Shown here one piece after another: positions 17,167-26,206 of a stretch of DNA of 64,000 bases. The translations under genes and the position numbers were made by a program. How positions within the stretch are numbered: the first letter of the stretch is position 1; every line of letters begins with the position of its first letter. The stretch comes from Paenibacillus whitsoniae (GTDB taxonomy: Bacteria > Bacillota > Bacilli > Paenibacillales > NBRC-103111). Below the pieces are notes generated by a model. It ran no database searches, was not told the origin of the DNA, and saw only the letters and a list, made by a program, of their open reading frames with translations. The stretch spans positions 81,240-145,239 of the forward strand of contig NZ_RXHU01000018.1 in the NCBI RefSeq assembly GCF_003955665.1, given 5' to 3'.

Positions 17167-18330
17167 TTAGTAGCTCTCCACTTGGGCTAGGAAGTTGTTC
17201 AGGTTCGCACGGATTTCCTCAATGGAGTCGCCGCCGAACTTGTCCAGGAACGCATTCGCCACTTCCCAGGCGATAACGTTTTCCATAATCACGCTCGCCG
17301 CAGGCACCGCACATGTATCGGAGCGTTCCACTTGCGCCGTGAACACTTCTTTCGTGTCGATGTCGACGCTTTGCAGCGGCTTGTACAGCGTAGAGATCGG
17401 CTTCATGACGCCGCGCACGATAATTTGCTCGCCAGTCGTCATACCGCCTTCAAAGCCGCCTGCGCGATTCGTTCTGCGGCTGAAGCCTTTGTCTGCCGAA
17501 TATAGAATTTCGTCGTGGACATTAGAGCCTCTGCGCTCCGCCGCTTCGAAACCGATCCCGAATTCCACGCCTTTGAATGCTTGAATCGAAAGCACCGCTT
17601 GCGCGATTTTCCCGTCCAGCTTGCGATCCCATTGCACGTGGCTGCCAAGGCCAACAGGGACGCCTTCAATGATCACTTCCACGATACCGCCCAGGGTATC
17701 GCCGTCCTCTTTGGCTGCATCGATGGCAGCGATCATTTGCGCTTCCGCTTCCTTATCCACAACGCGAACCGGGGATGCCTCTGTCACGGCAATCAGTTCG
17801 TCGAGCGGCAGTTCTTGACGCTTCGCTTCCACGTCGCCGATGCGGATGACTTGTCCAGCGACTTTAATTCCGAACTCAGCGAGCAATTGGCGGGCAACTG
17901 CGCCTGTCGCTACACGCATCGTCGTCTCGCGCGCACTGGATCTCTCCAGAATGTTGCGCAAATCTTTCTGATTATATTTGAGACCGCCGTTCAGATCGGC
18001 ATGTCCAGGGCGCGGACGGTTCACGCGGCGTTTGCCTTCGTTGTCCTCTTCCACGGACTCAATGCCCATAACAGTTGTCCAATGTTTCCAGTCGTTATTG
18101 ACAACAACCAGCGCGATAGGAGCGCCGGTCGTTTTGCCGTGACGCACGCCCCCGACGATTTGCGCGGTATCTTTTTCAATCTGCATGCGACGGCCGCGGC
18201 CATATCCTAGCTGACGTCTATGTAATTGATGGTTCAATTCTTCAAAGTTAAGGGTGACATTGCTTGGAAACCCTTCAATGATCGCAGTAAGCTGCGGTCC
18301 ATGGGTTTCCCCGGCTGTTAAGTATCTCAC
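17167..18330 (-). CDS. aroC: Chorismate synthase
   Basis: Last shikimate step, EPSP to chorismate, needing reduced FMN. Length 387. The signatures GETHGPQL near the N-terminus, [30 protein letters not shown] and GGMTTGEQI are present. The enzyme is called aroF in B. subtilis. A GTG start follows AGGAGG. It is the first gene of the supra-operon, with a promoter at 18445-18473, and it supplies the substrate for AroH, TrpE and MqnA, all encoded in this window. Confidence 0.96.
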   Translation of the reverse strand: MRYLTAGETHGPQLTAIIEGFPSNVTLNFEELNHQLHRRQLGYGRGRRMQIEKDTAQIVGGVRHGKTTGAPIALVVVNNDWKHWTTVMGIESVEEDNEGKRRVNRPRPGHADLNGGLKYNQKDLRNILERSSARETTMRVATGAVARQLLAEFGIKVAGQVIRIGDVEAKRQELPLDELIAVTEASPVRVVDKEAEAQMIAAIDAAKEDGDTLGGIVEVIIEGVPVGLGSHVQWDRKLDGKIAQAVLSIQAFKGVEFGIGFEAAERRGSNVHDEILYSADKGFSRRTNRAGGFEGGMTTGEQIIVRGVMKPISTLYKPLQSVDIDTKEVFTAQVERSDTCAVPAASVIMENVIAWEVANAFLDKFGGDSIEEIRANLNNFLAQVESY

Positions 18331-18444
18331 TATGAATGACCTCCTAAAAATAGTACGAAATCTTCTTCGTATCGTAGAACGTTCTGCCCTGTGGCATCAA
18401 TGACACGCAGCACTTTAGCGCTTTGACGCGCGATTATTTTTTCC

Positions 18445-18473
18445 ATTATAGTATAGGTACTCAGGTTTGGCAA
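18445..18473 (-). promoter_or_regulatory. Sigma-A promoter of aroC
   Basis: Minus strand TTGCCA (18468-18473), 17-bp spacer, TATAAT (18445-18450). It is downstream of the terminator at 18486-18532, so it should drive aroC-aroB-aroH independently of the upstream genes. Confidence 0.75.
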
Positions 18474-18485
18474 CAACACAAATGC

Positions 18486-18532
18486 AAAAACACGCCCCGG
18501 CATCAGGGAATTTCCCCCTTGCCAAAGCGTGT
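18486..18532 (-). terminator. Terminator after the small HTH-like gene
   Basis: Minus strand, outer arms ACACGC and GCGTGT with inner pairing (TGGCA/TGCCG, GGGAA/TTCCC) followed by TTTTTG. Confidence 0.8.
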
Positions 18533-18555
18533 CATCTTCTCGTTCGAAGCCAAGA

Positions 18556-18720
18556 TTAGCCGTGCATCGGCTGCTTATGGATCAATCTTGGCAGTTCACT
18601 CAGCTGCGGATCGCTCATCAAACCCGCAATTTGGGACGTATCGACGCCGAGAATTTGCGCACATTCCTGAATCGACAGCATGCCTCTACGATAAGCCGTA
18701 ATCACCTTGCGTTTATCCAT
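18556..18720 (-). CDS. Small helix-turn-helix-like protein, 54 residues
   Basis: A short gene below the usual ORF cut-off. It starts with ATG at 18720 after an AGGGGG site and ends at a TAA, with a terminator right behind. The central part (SIQECAQILGVDTSQIAGLMS, two segments) resembles a helix-turn-helix, and the N-terminus is basic (MDKRKVITAYRRG). It may be a small DNA-binding protein or an orphan of a sigma-region-4-like fold. No family was recognised. Its place between cheR and aroC is where B. subtilis has no gene. Confidence 0.7.
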   Translation of the reverse strand: MDKRKVITAYRRGMLSIQECAQILGVDTSQIAGLMSDPQLSELPRLIHKQPMHG

Positions 18721-18816
18721 GTTAGCCCCCTAAGCTGTACCCTTGCAGCAATAAGATATGCAATGGTTTGTCTGCCGCAACGTTCTACATCTTAGTATTG
18801 GAAATTTTGGAAGTTC

Positions 18817-19599
18817 TTATACCCCCTTCTTACGATAAAAGAACGTATCTGCCGCTTCGAGGTCGTACTGTGCAGGCGAGAAAATTTGCTCGGTCGAGCC
18901 AACAAACAGCAAGCCGCCCGGCTTAAGCGCTTTGGCAAACTTTTGATACAAAACATGCTTGGCTTCTTCCGTAAAATAAATGATCACGTTCCGGCACACG
19001 ATCAAATCGTACCCGGTGTCAAAGGTGTCGACCAGCAAGTTCTGCTTCTTGAATTTGACGGCTCTCTTCAATTCATCCGACACATGGAACATGAGCTGCT
19101 CCTGGCGAAAATATTTCTTCACATACTTCTCCGGCACGTCTCTGACCGAACGGTCCAGGTACAACCCTTTGCGTGCCTTCTCTAACGCCCCGTCGTCAAT
19201 ATCCGTTGCATGCAGCGTCGCTTCCTGCAAAGCTCCCTGCTCCGCTAAGATCATCGCCAACGTATACGGCTCTTCGCCGGTGGAGCACGCTGCGCTCCAT
19301 ACTTTGAGCCTTCTGTTCTTGCGCAGCATTTCCGGCACGAATTTCTGCTCCACGATTTCCCAGCGGTTCGGATTGCGCCAGAATTCTGAGACGTTGATCG
19401 TCATGCGATCCAGAAACTCGTAGAACAATTCCTTGTCTTTCATCATCGCATCAAAAAAGGCAACGAACGTCGTATATCCGCGTTTCATTCGCAGTGTCGT
19501 TAATCGGCGTTTCATTTGCGCTTCTTTGTAAAGGGCAAGATCGATGGACGTGTGGTCCTTAATCTTTTTAATAAAACTTAAAAAATCCTGATCTTCCAT
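18817..19599 (-). CDS. cheR: Chemotaxis protein methyltransferase
   Basis: SAM-dependent methylation of glutamates on chemoreceptors. About 260 residues. The N-terminal helical CheR domain is followed by the SAM-binding domain with KVWSAACSTGEEPYTLAM, the ATDID segment and the NLLVDTFDTGYDLIVCRNVIIYF region. ATG at 19599 has GGAGG 5 nt before it and is preferred over 19620. Placement between ndk and the aro genes is the same as in B. subtilis, away from the main che operon. Confidence 0.95.
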   Translation of the reverse strand: MEDQDFLSFIKKIKDHTSIDLALYKEAQMKRRLTTLRMKRGYTTFVAFFDAMMKDKELFYEFLDRMTINVSEFWRNPNRWEIVEQKFVPEMLRKNRRLKVWSAACSTGEEPYTLAMILAEQGALQEATLHATDIDDGALEKARKGLYLDRSVRDVPEKYVKKYFRQEQLMFHVSDELKRAVKFKKQNLLVDTFDTGYDLIVCRNVIIYFTEEAKHVLYQKFAKALKPGGLLFVGSTEQIFSPAQYDLEAADTFFYRKKGV

Positions 19600-19671
19600 G
19601 TCGTCCTCCACTTTGAACATAGTCTACTGCATACATTCTGTGGAGGCCTTGCAATTTCCTTCATAGAAAAT

Positions 19672-19698
19672 GAAAAGAACCTTCCCAAGTGGAAAGGT
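19672..19698 (-). terminator. Terminator after ndk
   Basis: Minus strand ACCTTTCC/GGGAAGGT hairpin followed by TCTTTTC. Confidence 0.7.
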
Positions 19699-19713
19699 CC
19701 CAGCTGCGCCCGT

Positions 19714-20157
19714 TTAGATCCAAGGCTGCACGTTTTTCTCGTATTTCATGATTTCCTCCGGCCGGAAGAAATTATTGATTTCCCGCTCCGCGCTTTCCGG
19801 CGAATCGGAGCCATGAATCAGGTTTAATCTCGTATGTACCGCGAAATCTCCGCGAATCGTGCCTGGTGTCGCCTCCAGCGCATTCGTTTTGCCGATCATC
19901 GTTCTGGACAGCTGAATGACTTGATCGCCTTCCCAGACCATGGCGAAGACTGGACCCGACGTAATGAAATTGACGAGCATTTCAAAAAAATCTTTGCCTT
20001 TGTGCTCCGCATAATGATACTCCGCCTGCTCTCGCGTAATCAGCATCAATTTGCTTCCGACGAGCTGAAAGCCTTTCTGTTCGAAACGCTTGACAATTTC
20101 ACCGATTAAACCGCGCTGAACGCCATCCGGTTTGACCATCAAAAAGGTTTGTTCCAT
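19714..20157 (-). CDS. ndk: Nucleoside diphosphate kinase
   Basis: Transfers the gamma-phosphate among nucleoside triphosphates. The protein of 147 residues starts at [12 protein letters not shown]; the long upstream open frame lacks support and overlaps hepT. The catalytic His115 is in NLIHGSDS. It is 22 bp downstream of hepT. Confidence 0.96.
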   Translation of the reverse strand: MEQTFLMVKPDGVQRGLIGEIVKRFEQKGFQLVGSKLMLITREQAEYHYAEHKGKDFFEMLVNFITSGPVFAMVWEGDQVIQLSRTMIGKTNALEATPGTIRGDFAVHTRLNLIHGSDSPESAEREINNFFRPEEIMKYEKNVQPWI

Positions 20158-20179
20158 CCTTAGGTCTACCTCCTTCTCG

Positions 20180-21157
20180 TTAATAAGATCGATTACCGAT
20201 AAAGTGAGCGACTTCGATGAGATCTTTTTTCGCTTGAATATTCGGCAGCTTGTCGAGTGCCGCAATCGCTTTATCGAGGTACCGCTGCGATAACCGATCC
20301 GCCTCGTCGATACCGGCGCTGCCTCGGATGATGTCCAGGAATAGGCTGACATCCGTTTGTCCATCCAGTTTATGTATTCGATCCAATTCTGTCAATATGT
20401 GCGGACGCAGATTCGGGTCCTTCATCGCCAGCAGGACTGGCAGTGTAATGTTGCCTTGCTTTACATCGCTGCCGGGCGGCTTGCCGATCTGTTTCTCGGT
20501 TCCGATCAGATCCAGAATATCGTCCCTGATCTGGAAAGTCATACCAATATTATAGCCAAATGTGTACAATTTATTACTTATCCAGTCTGGGCTGTCCGCC
20601 GCCATCGCGCCAAGCTGGCACGAAATCGCGATAAGGAGCGCCGTTTTCCGCCGAATTCGGAGCAAATAGTCGCGAACCGTCTGATCCGTGTTGAAAAAAA
20701 AGCGGATCTGCTCCATCTCGCCGATGGACATTTCCACGATCGCCTTGGACATGATTTTATGAACCGCCGGCTTGGGAATATCCGTGATCACACTAAGCGC
20801 CTTGGCGAAAATATAATCGCCGGTAAACATCGCGATGCGGTTGTCCCACTTTGAGCGCACCGTCAGCTGTCCGCGGCGCGTATTGGCATCGTCGATCACA
20901 TCATCATGCACAAGCGAGGCCATGTGAATCAGCTCCAGCGGCACTGCGACAAGCTTCATCGTCTGCAGTTTGTATGTACCGAACTCGCCGGCGAGCAGCA
21001 CGAACACCGGACGAATTCGCTTGCCGCCCGCCTTGAGCAGGTGCGTGGAGGTTTCCCTGAGCAGGGGGTGATCGCTGTATACGCTCTCCTCCAGCTCTTT
21101 TTCAATAGCTGCGACGTCTTTCCTTTTTCTTGCATATATGTCCATTAAATTTTTCAT
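20180..21157 (-). CDS. hepT: Heptaprenyl diphosphate synthase, catalytic component II
   Basis: Elongates farnesyl diphosphate with IPP to make the menaquinone side chain, working with HepS. Length 325. The first aspartate-rich motif is D85-D86-x2-D89 ([10 protein letters not shown]) and the second is D212-D213-x2-D216 ([10 protein letters not shown]). Isoprenoid chain length is inferred from family and partner. The start overlaps the mqnA stop by 4 bp. Confidence 0.93.
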   Translation of the reverse strand: MKNLMDIYARKRKDVAAIEKELEESVYSDHPLLRETSTHLLKAGGKRIRPVFVLLAGEFGTYKLQTMKLVAVPLELIHMASLVHDDVIDDANTRRGQLTVRSKWDNRIAMFTGDYIFAKALSVITDIPKPAVHKIMSKAIVEMSIGEMEQIRFFFNTDQTVRDYLLRIRRKTALLIAISCQLGAMAADSPDWISNKLYTFGYNIGMTFQIRDDILDLIGTEKQIGKPPGSDVKQGNITLPVLLAMKDPNLRPHILTELDRIHKLDGQTDVSLFLDIIRGSAGIDEADRLSQRYLDKAIAALDKLPNIQAKKDLIEVAHFIGNRSY

Positions 21158-22017
21158 TCCGTCACCCGTGTTACGTTATTCTCTTCCCATAAACCGATAT
21201 TGACCGGCTTCGGCAGAAAACCAAGCTCATAGGCATACTGATAATATTTGGAGAGCCCGGCACGCTGTTCAGCCGCAAAATCGTAGCATAACGAATGAAA
21301 ATAATGATGCCAATACTGAGGCGTCCCGCCAACCTTCTCCTGCGCTTCGCGGATCATACTATCCGGGTTCGCGTGAGCCATTTCCTTGCTTTTTTTGAAG
21401 GCCGCGTAGATGTCGGCAATCAGTGCAGGATGCTTGCGAATCACTTCCTTGCGGATCGCCCATACCGCGAACGTCATCCATTGTCCTGTCCATTTCGCCC
21501 ATTCTTGCCCAAGATCCGTAATCATATACCTTGGATCCCGCCAGCTTTCCTTAATCGCATCATCCCCGATCAACAGCGCGCCGTCCGCATTCTTCATCAT
21601 TTCGTCCAGATTCGGCTTCTGCGTCGAATAGGTCGGTTTGCCACCGTAAAATTTCTCAACGATAATTTTCAGCAGATTAATCGACGTCGCGGACGTAGAA
21701 GGCAGCACAATATGTCCGTTTACAATCTCGCGCAGCGGCTTCTCATGAAACAGGAGAATCGAGTTGACTTCACCGAACGCGCTGACAGATAGATCCGGAT
21801 ACAGCACATACTCTTCGAAATGTTCGCCGAACGAGAAGGACGAGATCGGGCCCATGTCAATGCTGCCTTCGGCCATCGCTTTATTCAAGGAACTGGGCAC
21901 CTGTTCGATAATGTCCACTTCCGGGATGTTCATCAGCTGCGGAAAATAGTAATAGATCGGCCATACATTCGTGTAATTGATGCGGCCAATGCGAATTTTA
22001 GGGTCTAGGTTGCTCAT
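21154..22017 (-). CDS. mqnA: Chorismate dehydratase, menaquinone biosynthesis (MqnA)
   Basis: First step of the futalosine route to menaquinone, turning chorismate into 3-[(1-carboxyvinyl)oxy]benzoate. About 287 residues in the MqnA/MqnD periplasmic-binding-protein-like fold; the N-terminal RIGRINYTNVWPIYYYF and the GPISSFSFGEHFEEY segment are typical of the MqnA side. ATG at 22017 has GGGGAG upstream; the TTG at 22053 is less likely. It overlaps ubiX by 20 bp and hepT by 4 bp, so it is in the same operon. Confidence 0.88.
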   Translation of the reverse strand: MSNLDPKIRIGRINYTNVWPIYYYFPQLMNIPEVDIIEQVPSSLNKAMAEGSIDMGPISSFSFGEHFEEYVLYPDLSVSAFGEVNSILLFHEKPLREIVNGHIVLPSTSATSINLLKIIVEKFYGGKPTYSTQKPNLDEMMKNADGALLIGDDAIKESWRDPRYMITDLGQEWAKWTGQWMTFAVWAIRKEVIRKHPALIADIYAAFKKSKEMAHANPDSMIREAQEKVGGTPQYWHHYFHSLCYDFAAEQRAGLSKYYQYAYELGFLPKPVNIGLWEENNVTRVTE

Positions 22018-22609
22018 TGTTCTCTCCCCATCTGCGGTACAAGGAATGCTCAATGTCCATGCTGTCCATGACTTTGCCTACCATAAAATCAATCATGTCC
22101 TCCAAGGACGCCGGACGATTGTAGAAAGCCGGCATCGCCGGAATCATGCGAACACCCATTCTGGCGAGCGTCAGCATATTTTCCAAATGAATGGCGTGCA
22201 GCGGCGTTTCCCTTGGCACCATAATTAGTTTTCTGCCTTCTTTTAACATCACGTCGGCCGTACGTTCCAGCAAATTATCCGACGCGCCGCGCGCGACTCC
22301 CGCAAGCGTGCCCATCGAGCACGGAATCACGACCATGCCTTTCGTGCGAAACGAACCGCTTGCTACCGTCGCGCCGATATTCGCAATCGGATGATATTCG
22401 TACTTGCCTTTTCTTCCTCCAAAATGCTTCTCCAATTCATCCGCCCGCTTGCTGGCCGACCAATCCAGCTCGTCCTGAAGCACTCGCCAGCCTGCATCTG
22501 TAACGATGAGATGAACGTCAAAGGCCATGTCCAACAGCACTTGAACGAGCCGCACGCCGTATTGCGCACCGCTCGCTCCCGTTAAACCAATTACCCAATT
22601 TCCGCTCAT
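21998..22609 (-). CDS. ubiX: UbiX-type flavin prenyltransferase
   Basis: Makes prenylated FMN, the cofactor of UbiD-type decarboxylases. Length 203. The flavin-binding GLTGASGAQYGVRL motif is at the N-terminus, and the PCSMGTLAGVARGASDNLLERTADV and VPRETPLHAIHLENMLTL motifs are characteristic. In the futalosine pathway a UbiX/UbiD pair decarboxylates the prenylated ring precursor, which fits the company of mqnA and ubiA. No ubiD is in the window. Overlaps both neighbours. Confidence 0.92.
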   Translation of the reverse strand: MSGNWVIGLTGASGAQYGVRLVQVLLDMAFDVHLIVTDAGWRVLQDELDWSASKRADELEKHFGGRKGKYEYHPIANIGATVASGSFRTKGMVVIPCSMGTLAGVARGASDNLLERTADVMLKEGRKLIMVPRETPLHAIHLENMLTLARMGVRMIPAMPAFYNRPASLEDMIDFMVGKVMDSMDIEHSLYRRWGENNEQPRP

Positions 22610-23481
22610 AGGTGTGGACTCACCAACACATCAAGCAGCGTGAAAGCAAACATCACAAGACTTAAAATACCGTTCATCGTAAAGAATGCGGTGTTCAGCT
22701 TGGACAAGTCCTGCGGCGAGACAAGACGGTGTTCTTTGTACAAAATGACATAGGCGATGACAAGACCGAGCAAATAGAACCAGCTCAGATGCGTCATGAA
22801 AAACAACGTCACCAAGCCAACGGCTGTCAGAGCGTGCAAGACGCGCGCCGTATTCAGAGCCGCTTTGATGCCGAAACGGCTCGGCAGCGAGTACAGACCT
22901 TCCTTGCGGTCAAAGTCTGCGTCCTGGCAGGCATAGATCAAGTCAAAGCCAGTGCTCCAGCACACGACAGTCAAGTAGAAGATGACGGACGACCATGTGA
23001 ACTGACCTGTTACGGCAATCCAGCCGCCAAGCGGCGCAAGGCCGAGCGTCAAGCCAAGAACGAAGTGGCAGGTCCAAGTAAATCTTTTGGTATACGAATA
23101 GAACACAAGGAAAAACACCGCAATCGGGAGCAGTTTCATCGATAGCGAGCTGAGATGCGACGTCGCCCAGAACAACAACAAAAAGGAGATAACGATATAA
23201 ATGATAACTTGCGGCACGCTGATGAGTCCGGCTGGAATCGCCCGGCCCGCTGTCCGCGGATTTTTCTTGTCGATCGCTTGGTCGATGACTCGATTGAGCG
23301 ACATTGCAGCAGTTCGGGCACCTACCATTGCGAGGGTAATCCAGCCGATCTGCGCCCAGCTTGGCAGCTGGTCCTTCAGCACGACCGACCCCAGGATCGC
23401 CCCCATGAACGCAAAAGGCAGCGCAAATACGCTGTGCTCAAACTTGATCATTTCCAAAAATATTTTTAGTTTCGTAAACAT
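22606..23481 (-). CDS. UbiA-family prenyltransferase (probable MqnP)
   Basis: Membrane prenyltransferase of 291 residues with about eight hydrophobic segments. The two Asp-rich motifs are N63-x3-D67-x3-D71 (NRVIDQAIDKKNPRTAGRAIP) and the ACQDADFDRKEG segment. It should attach the HepST-made polyprenyl chain to an aromatic acid. In the context of mqnA, ubiX and menG it is best read as the prenyl transferase of the futalosine menaquinone route rather than of ubiquinone synthesis, since Firmicutes lack ubiquinone. Overlaps ubiX by 4 bp. Confidence 0.88.
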   Translation of the reverse strand: MFTKLKIFLEMIKFEHSVFALPFAFMGAILGSVVLKDQLPSWAQIGWITLAMVGARTAAMSLNRVIDQAIDKKNPRTAGRAIPAGLISVPQVIIYIVISFLLLFWATSHLSSLSMKLLPIAVFFLVFYSYTKRFTWTCHFVLGLTLGLAPLGGWIAVTGQFTWSSVIFYLTVVCWSTGFDLIYACQDADFDRKEGLYSLPSRFGIKAALNTARVLHALTAVGLVTLFFMTHLSWFYLLGLVIAYVILYKEHRLVSPQDLSKLNTAFFTMNGILSLVMFAFTLLDVLVSPHL

Positions 23482-23487
23482 AGCTGA

Positions 23488-24240
23488 CTACACTCCTGAT
23501 TCTGTTATGCCTTTTGTGCCGATATGCAGCGCCGCGACCCCGCCTGTCAACGGATAAGCTTGTACGTGATCAAGCCCGTTCTTGGCAAAAATCGCCGCAA
23601 GCTGCTTATGATCGGGGAAGCTGACCAACGATTCCGGCAGCCATTTATACTGCTCGTAGCGTTTTACGAGAATTTTCCCCAAAAACGGCAGCACCTGCTG
23701 AAAATAAAAATAATAAATCGACTTAAACGGCTGCCACGTCGGCTTGGACAATTCAAGGGAGACGACGAGCCCCCCCGGCTTCACAACACGCCTCATCTCG
23801 CGAATGACCTGCTCGAGGTCCGGCACGTTCCGCAGCGCAAACCCGATGGTCGCGTAGTCGAACGTGTTATCTTCGTACGGCAGTTGCATCGCATTGCCTT
23901 GGACGAGTTCGATCTGCTTCTCCAAATGCAGCTCCTTGATTTTACGAGCGCCGACATCCAGCATGTTCTGGCTGAAGTCAAGCCCGATCATTCGGCCCGT
24001 ACCGCTGGCCTGTGCCAGAGAAATGGTCCAGTCGCACGTGCCGCAGCACAAATCGATCGCCGTTTGCCCCGGCTTCACATTCATCTTGCGCATTGTAAAC
24101 TTGCGCCACGCTTTGTGTCTGCGAAAGCTAAGAATACTGTTCATCAAGTCGTACTTAGGCGCGATACTCTCGAAAACGCCGTGTACAAACTCTTCCTTCG
24201 ATTTTTTCTTCGTACTCACATTCGATTTCGTTGCAGTCAT
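23488..24240 (-). CDS. menG: Demethylmenaquinone methyltransferase
   Basis: Final C-methylation of demethylmenaquinone using SAM (UbiE/MenG family). Length 250. Motifs visible are [18 protein letters not shown], the SAM-binding [16 protein letters not shown], and [17 protein letters not shown]. It has a GAGGAG ribosome site and sits between hepS and ubiA. In B. subtilis the order is hepS-menG-hepT; here three extra genes separate menG from hepT. Confidence 0.95.
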   Translation of the reverse strand: MTATKSNVSTKKKSKEEFVHGVFESIAPKYDLMNSILSFRRHKAWRKFTMRKMNVKPGQTAIDLCCGTCDWTISLAQASGTGRMIGLDFSQNMLDVGARKIKELHLEKQIELVQGNAMQLPYEDNTFDYATIGFALRNVPDLEQVIREMRRVVKPGGLVVSLELSKPTWQPFKSIYYFYFQQVLPFLGKILVKRYEQYKWLPESLVSFPDHKQLAAIFAKNGLDHVQAYPLTGGVAALHIGTKGITESGV

Positions 24241-24252
24241 ATCGGACTCTCC

Positions 24253-25119
24253 TCAAATTTCTTCCAGTACTTTCGGCTGTTTCCCCGTGATACGCTGGAA
24301 CGGCTCGCTTATGTGAAAGAGTTCACTAATAAGCTTATCCGACGCAAGCAGCTTTACTGCGGCATGGAATTGCTCCGTCTGCACGCGCAGCAGTTCAACA
24401 AGCTGTGAAGTAATTTGATGCTTGTTCAACAGCGTCCGAACCTTCGCTGGATCGAGCTGATCCTGCTGCAATTGCTTGCGCTCGTCCTTGGCACCGTGCT
24501 GAAGAATATGCCAGAAGCCCCAGCTGCCTTTGAAATTGGCAATCGATTCCGAACGAAAAATTTCTTCGAGCAGTTGCTCACATCTTGCATAGCTGCGCAT
24601 AATTTGCGGCCAAGCATGTCCGTGCGCTTCGGTCAAAATTTCTGAAAAAGACAAAAACAGCTGAGATTTGATTTCCACCATATGGTGAAGGTAATCTTCT
24701 GCCGTCAATTTAAGCTGCTTCATTTTCGTATACACGTTCATCTTGACACGGTTTACTTCACAGATGGCGCCGGAAAGCTGCTTAATCATTTCAATTTGAC
24801 CCGCTCCCGCCAGCAGGTTGTAGAACCGCGAACTGAAATAATCCCCGGCCAGTACTTTCAGCTGCCGTGATCTCGCGGCTTTCTTCTCCTTGACGTCGTT
24901 GGTCACCGTGACCATGTCGTGTGTATCCAGACCTAATTGGACAAGAGATGCCGCTAAAGTAAAAAGCTCGCTGGATGCACGAAGTTTGCTGTATTCGTTC
25001 AAGAAGGCGTACAGCAGACGCGTACGCATTTCAGGAAACTCCGGCAAATCCGTGTGAATTTGAATCATGTCATATTCCGTGTACTGCTTGGCGATCTCTG
25101 GGATCCGATAAGAATTCAT
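24253..25119 (-). CDS. hepS: Heptaprenyl diphosphate synthase component I
   Basis: Small regulatory or substrate-binding subunit of the two-component heptaprenyl diphosphate synthase; partner of HepT. About 288 residues, helical. Recognised by overall resemblance (LAGDYFSSRFYNLLA, GAICEVNR) and by its position before menG. ATG at 25119 has GGAGG 7-8 nt upstream. The component diverges quickly between species, so identity rests partly on context. Confidence 0.85.
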   Translation of the reverse strand: MNSYRIPEIAKQYTEYDMIQIHTDLPEFPEMRTRLLYAFLNEYSKLRASSELFTLAASLVQLGLDTHDMVTVTNDVKEKKAARSRQLKVLAGDYFSSRFYNLLAGAGQIEMIKQLSGAICEVNRVKMNVYTKMKQLKLTAEDYLHHMVEIKSQLFLSFSEILTEAHGHAWPQIMRSYARCEQLLEEIFRSESIANFKGSWGFWHILQHGAKDERKQLQQDQLDPAKVRTLLNKHQITSQLVELLRVQTEQFHAAVKLLASDKLISELFHISEPFQRITGKQPKVLEEI

Positions 25120-25216
25120 GCAAAAGCCTCCGTAGCCGTATGCCAAATATCTTCGTCTATGCTCGATTACCTCAATTCAAATCATTATATCATAACACGG
25201 AAACGGAAGCACATAA

Positions 25217-25750
25217 TTATAGCGGATATTTTTGCTGCCATTTGGAGGTGTAGGTGATCCGGAACCGATTTTGCAGCTCCTGCTCGAGTTGAATGAGACT
25301 GAGGTCGCCGGCACGCTTCTCCATATCTTTTCCAAACTCGCGCTGAGCAACCATGGCAAGCACAAGCTGAGAAGACGCCGCGTCGGAGCCGCCGGAATAA
25401 TCCATCACGCGCACGAACACCTGATCGACGTTTTTCGTCTGATTCAGCATCGCCTGCGAGAGCGTATACAGATCGCGATAGACCGTGACGGTATCTGCGT
25501 TTTTTGGAAGGCTGAGGTCGAGAGAGAGCCGCGACATACTGAGTTCGACTCTGCGTATTCGCATCTGCAGCGGAACCTGCACGAGCATATCCGCCAAATT
25601 CTTATCCGTCAACTGGCCGCCGCGGTGGCTCGACCACGTATATGGGGAGCTGCTCTCCGTATTTAGCTCCATGTTGGACAGCAAGGAAAGCCCCAGCGCC
25701 ATCGCCGTGGAAATTCCGATCGTCAGAACAATACGCATGGTCCACTTCAT
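25217..25750 (-). CDS. Hypothetical membrane-anchored protein, 177 residues
   Basis: Not recognised. The N-terminus has one hydrophobic helix (about residues 5-25), then an extracytoplasmic domain with Leu/Ser-rich and charged stretches. ATG at 25750 follows AAGGAGG. It lies between mtrB and hepS, where B. subtilis has no gene. With no terminator before hepS it is probably co-transcribed with the menaquinone cluster. Confidence 0.65.
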   Translation of the reverse strand: MKWTMRIVLTIGISTAMALGLSLLSNMELNTESSSPYTWSSHRGGQLTDKNLADMLVQVPLQMRIRRVELSMSRLSLDLSLPKNADTVTVYRDLYTLSQAMLNQTKNVDQVFVRVMDYSGGSDAASSQLVLAMVAQREFGKDMEKRAGDLSLIQLEQELQNRFRITYTSKWQQKYPL

Positions 25751-25816
25751 GTCCCTACCTCCTTGTTCTCGTTCGCAGGGTGCGCCCGCATACAAGCCCT
25801 ATACACCATTGTACAA

Positions 25817-25843
25817 AGAAAAAAAGCAGGCTATGCCTGCTTT
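25817..25843 (-). terminator. Terminator after mtrB
   Basis: Minus strand AAGCAGGC-ATA-GCCTGCTT stem followed by seven T residues. Confidence 0.88.
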
Positions 25844-25863
25844 GTCCGCTTAACCTGCGATTA

Positions 25864-26112
25864 TTATTCTTCCGTATCCACAATGCCGTATTTCGTCATA
25901 ATGACAGCCTTGCCTCTAACCTTGACTGCGGAAGTATGCTCGGTGAACTGAGCGATCATCACTTCTCCTTTATCCAACTTCTCGGTATGGTGAAACCGTG
26001 TATCCTGCCCGCGCGTCAGGCCGATGACATGCACGCCGTTGTCCTTGGCTTTGATCACGAAATATTCGTTGCCGTTCGCATTCATTTGATTGGTTTTATT
26101 CGATTGTTCCAT
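25864..26112 (-). CDS. mtrB: trp RNA-binding attenuation protein (TRAP)
   Basis: Tryptophan-activated 11-mer that wraps (G/U)AG-repeat RNA and attenuates the trp operon. The 82-residue protein closely matches B. subtilis MtrB ([23 protein letters not shown] and TEHTSAxKVRG). The RNA-contacting residues corresponding to K37, K56 and R58 are K45, K64 and R66. ATG at 26112 is spaced correctly from GGAGG, while the ATG at 26118 touches it. Its target leader is at 15607-15671. The usual partner gene folE (mtrA) is not adjacent; a PAP2-type gene sits upstream instead. Confidence 0.97.
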   Translation of the reverse strand: MEQSNKTNQMNANGNEYFVIKAKDNGVHVIGLTRGQDTRFHHTEKLDKGEVMIAQFTEHTSAVKVRGKAVIMTKYGIVDTEE

Positions 26113-26160
26113 AGCCATCCTCCGTTCTTCCCTCACACAACCGCTTATGCTAATGATGCC

Positions 26161-26206
26161 AAAAAAAGGCGCCCAAAGTCAACCCGATCTTGTGAAATGA
26201 CGCCTT
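26161..26206 (-). terminator. Probable terminator after the PAP2 gene
   Basis: Minus strand, short AAGGCG/CGCCTT arms with a long loop that overlaps the stop codon, followed by seven T residues. The stem is weak. Confidence 0.45.

Noticed and set aside
18331..18447. 38-codon open frame on the minus strand just before aroC (ATG overlapping the -10 of the aroC promoter, stop overlapping the aroC start).
   Set aside because: No ribosome-binding site, and the ATG lies upstream of the predicted transcript start. Treated as chance, although the stop/GTG overlap is neat.
21977..22228. Plus-strand frames over ubiX/mqnA.
   Set aside because: They overlap well-identified minus-strand genes and lack ribosome sites.
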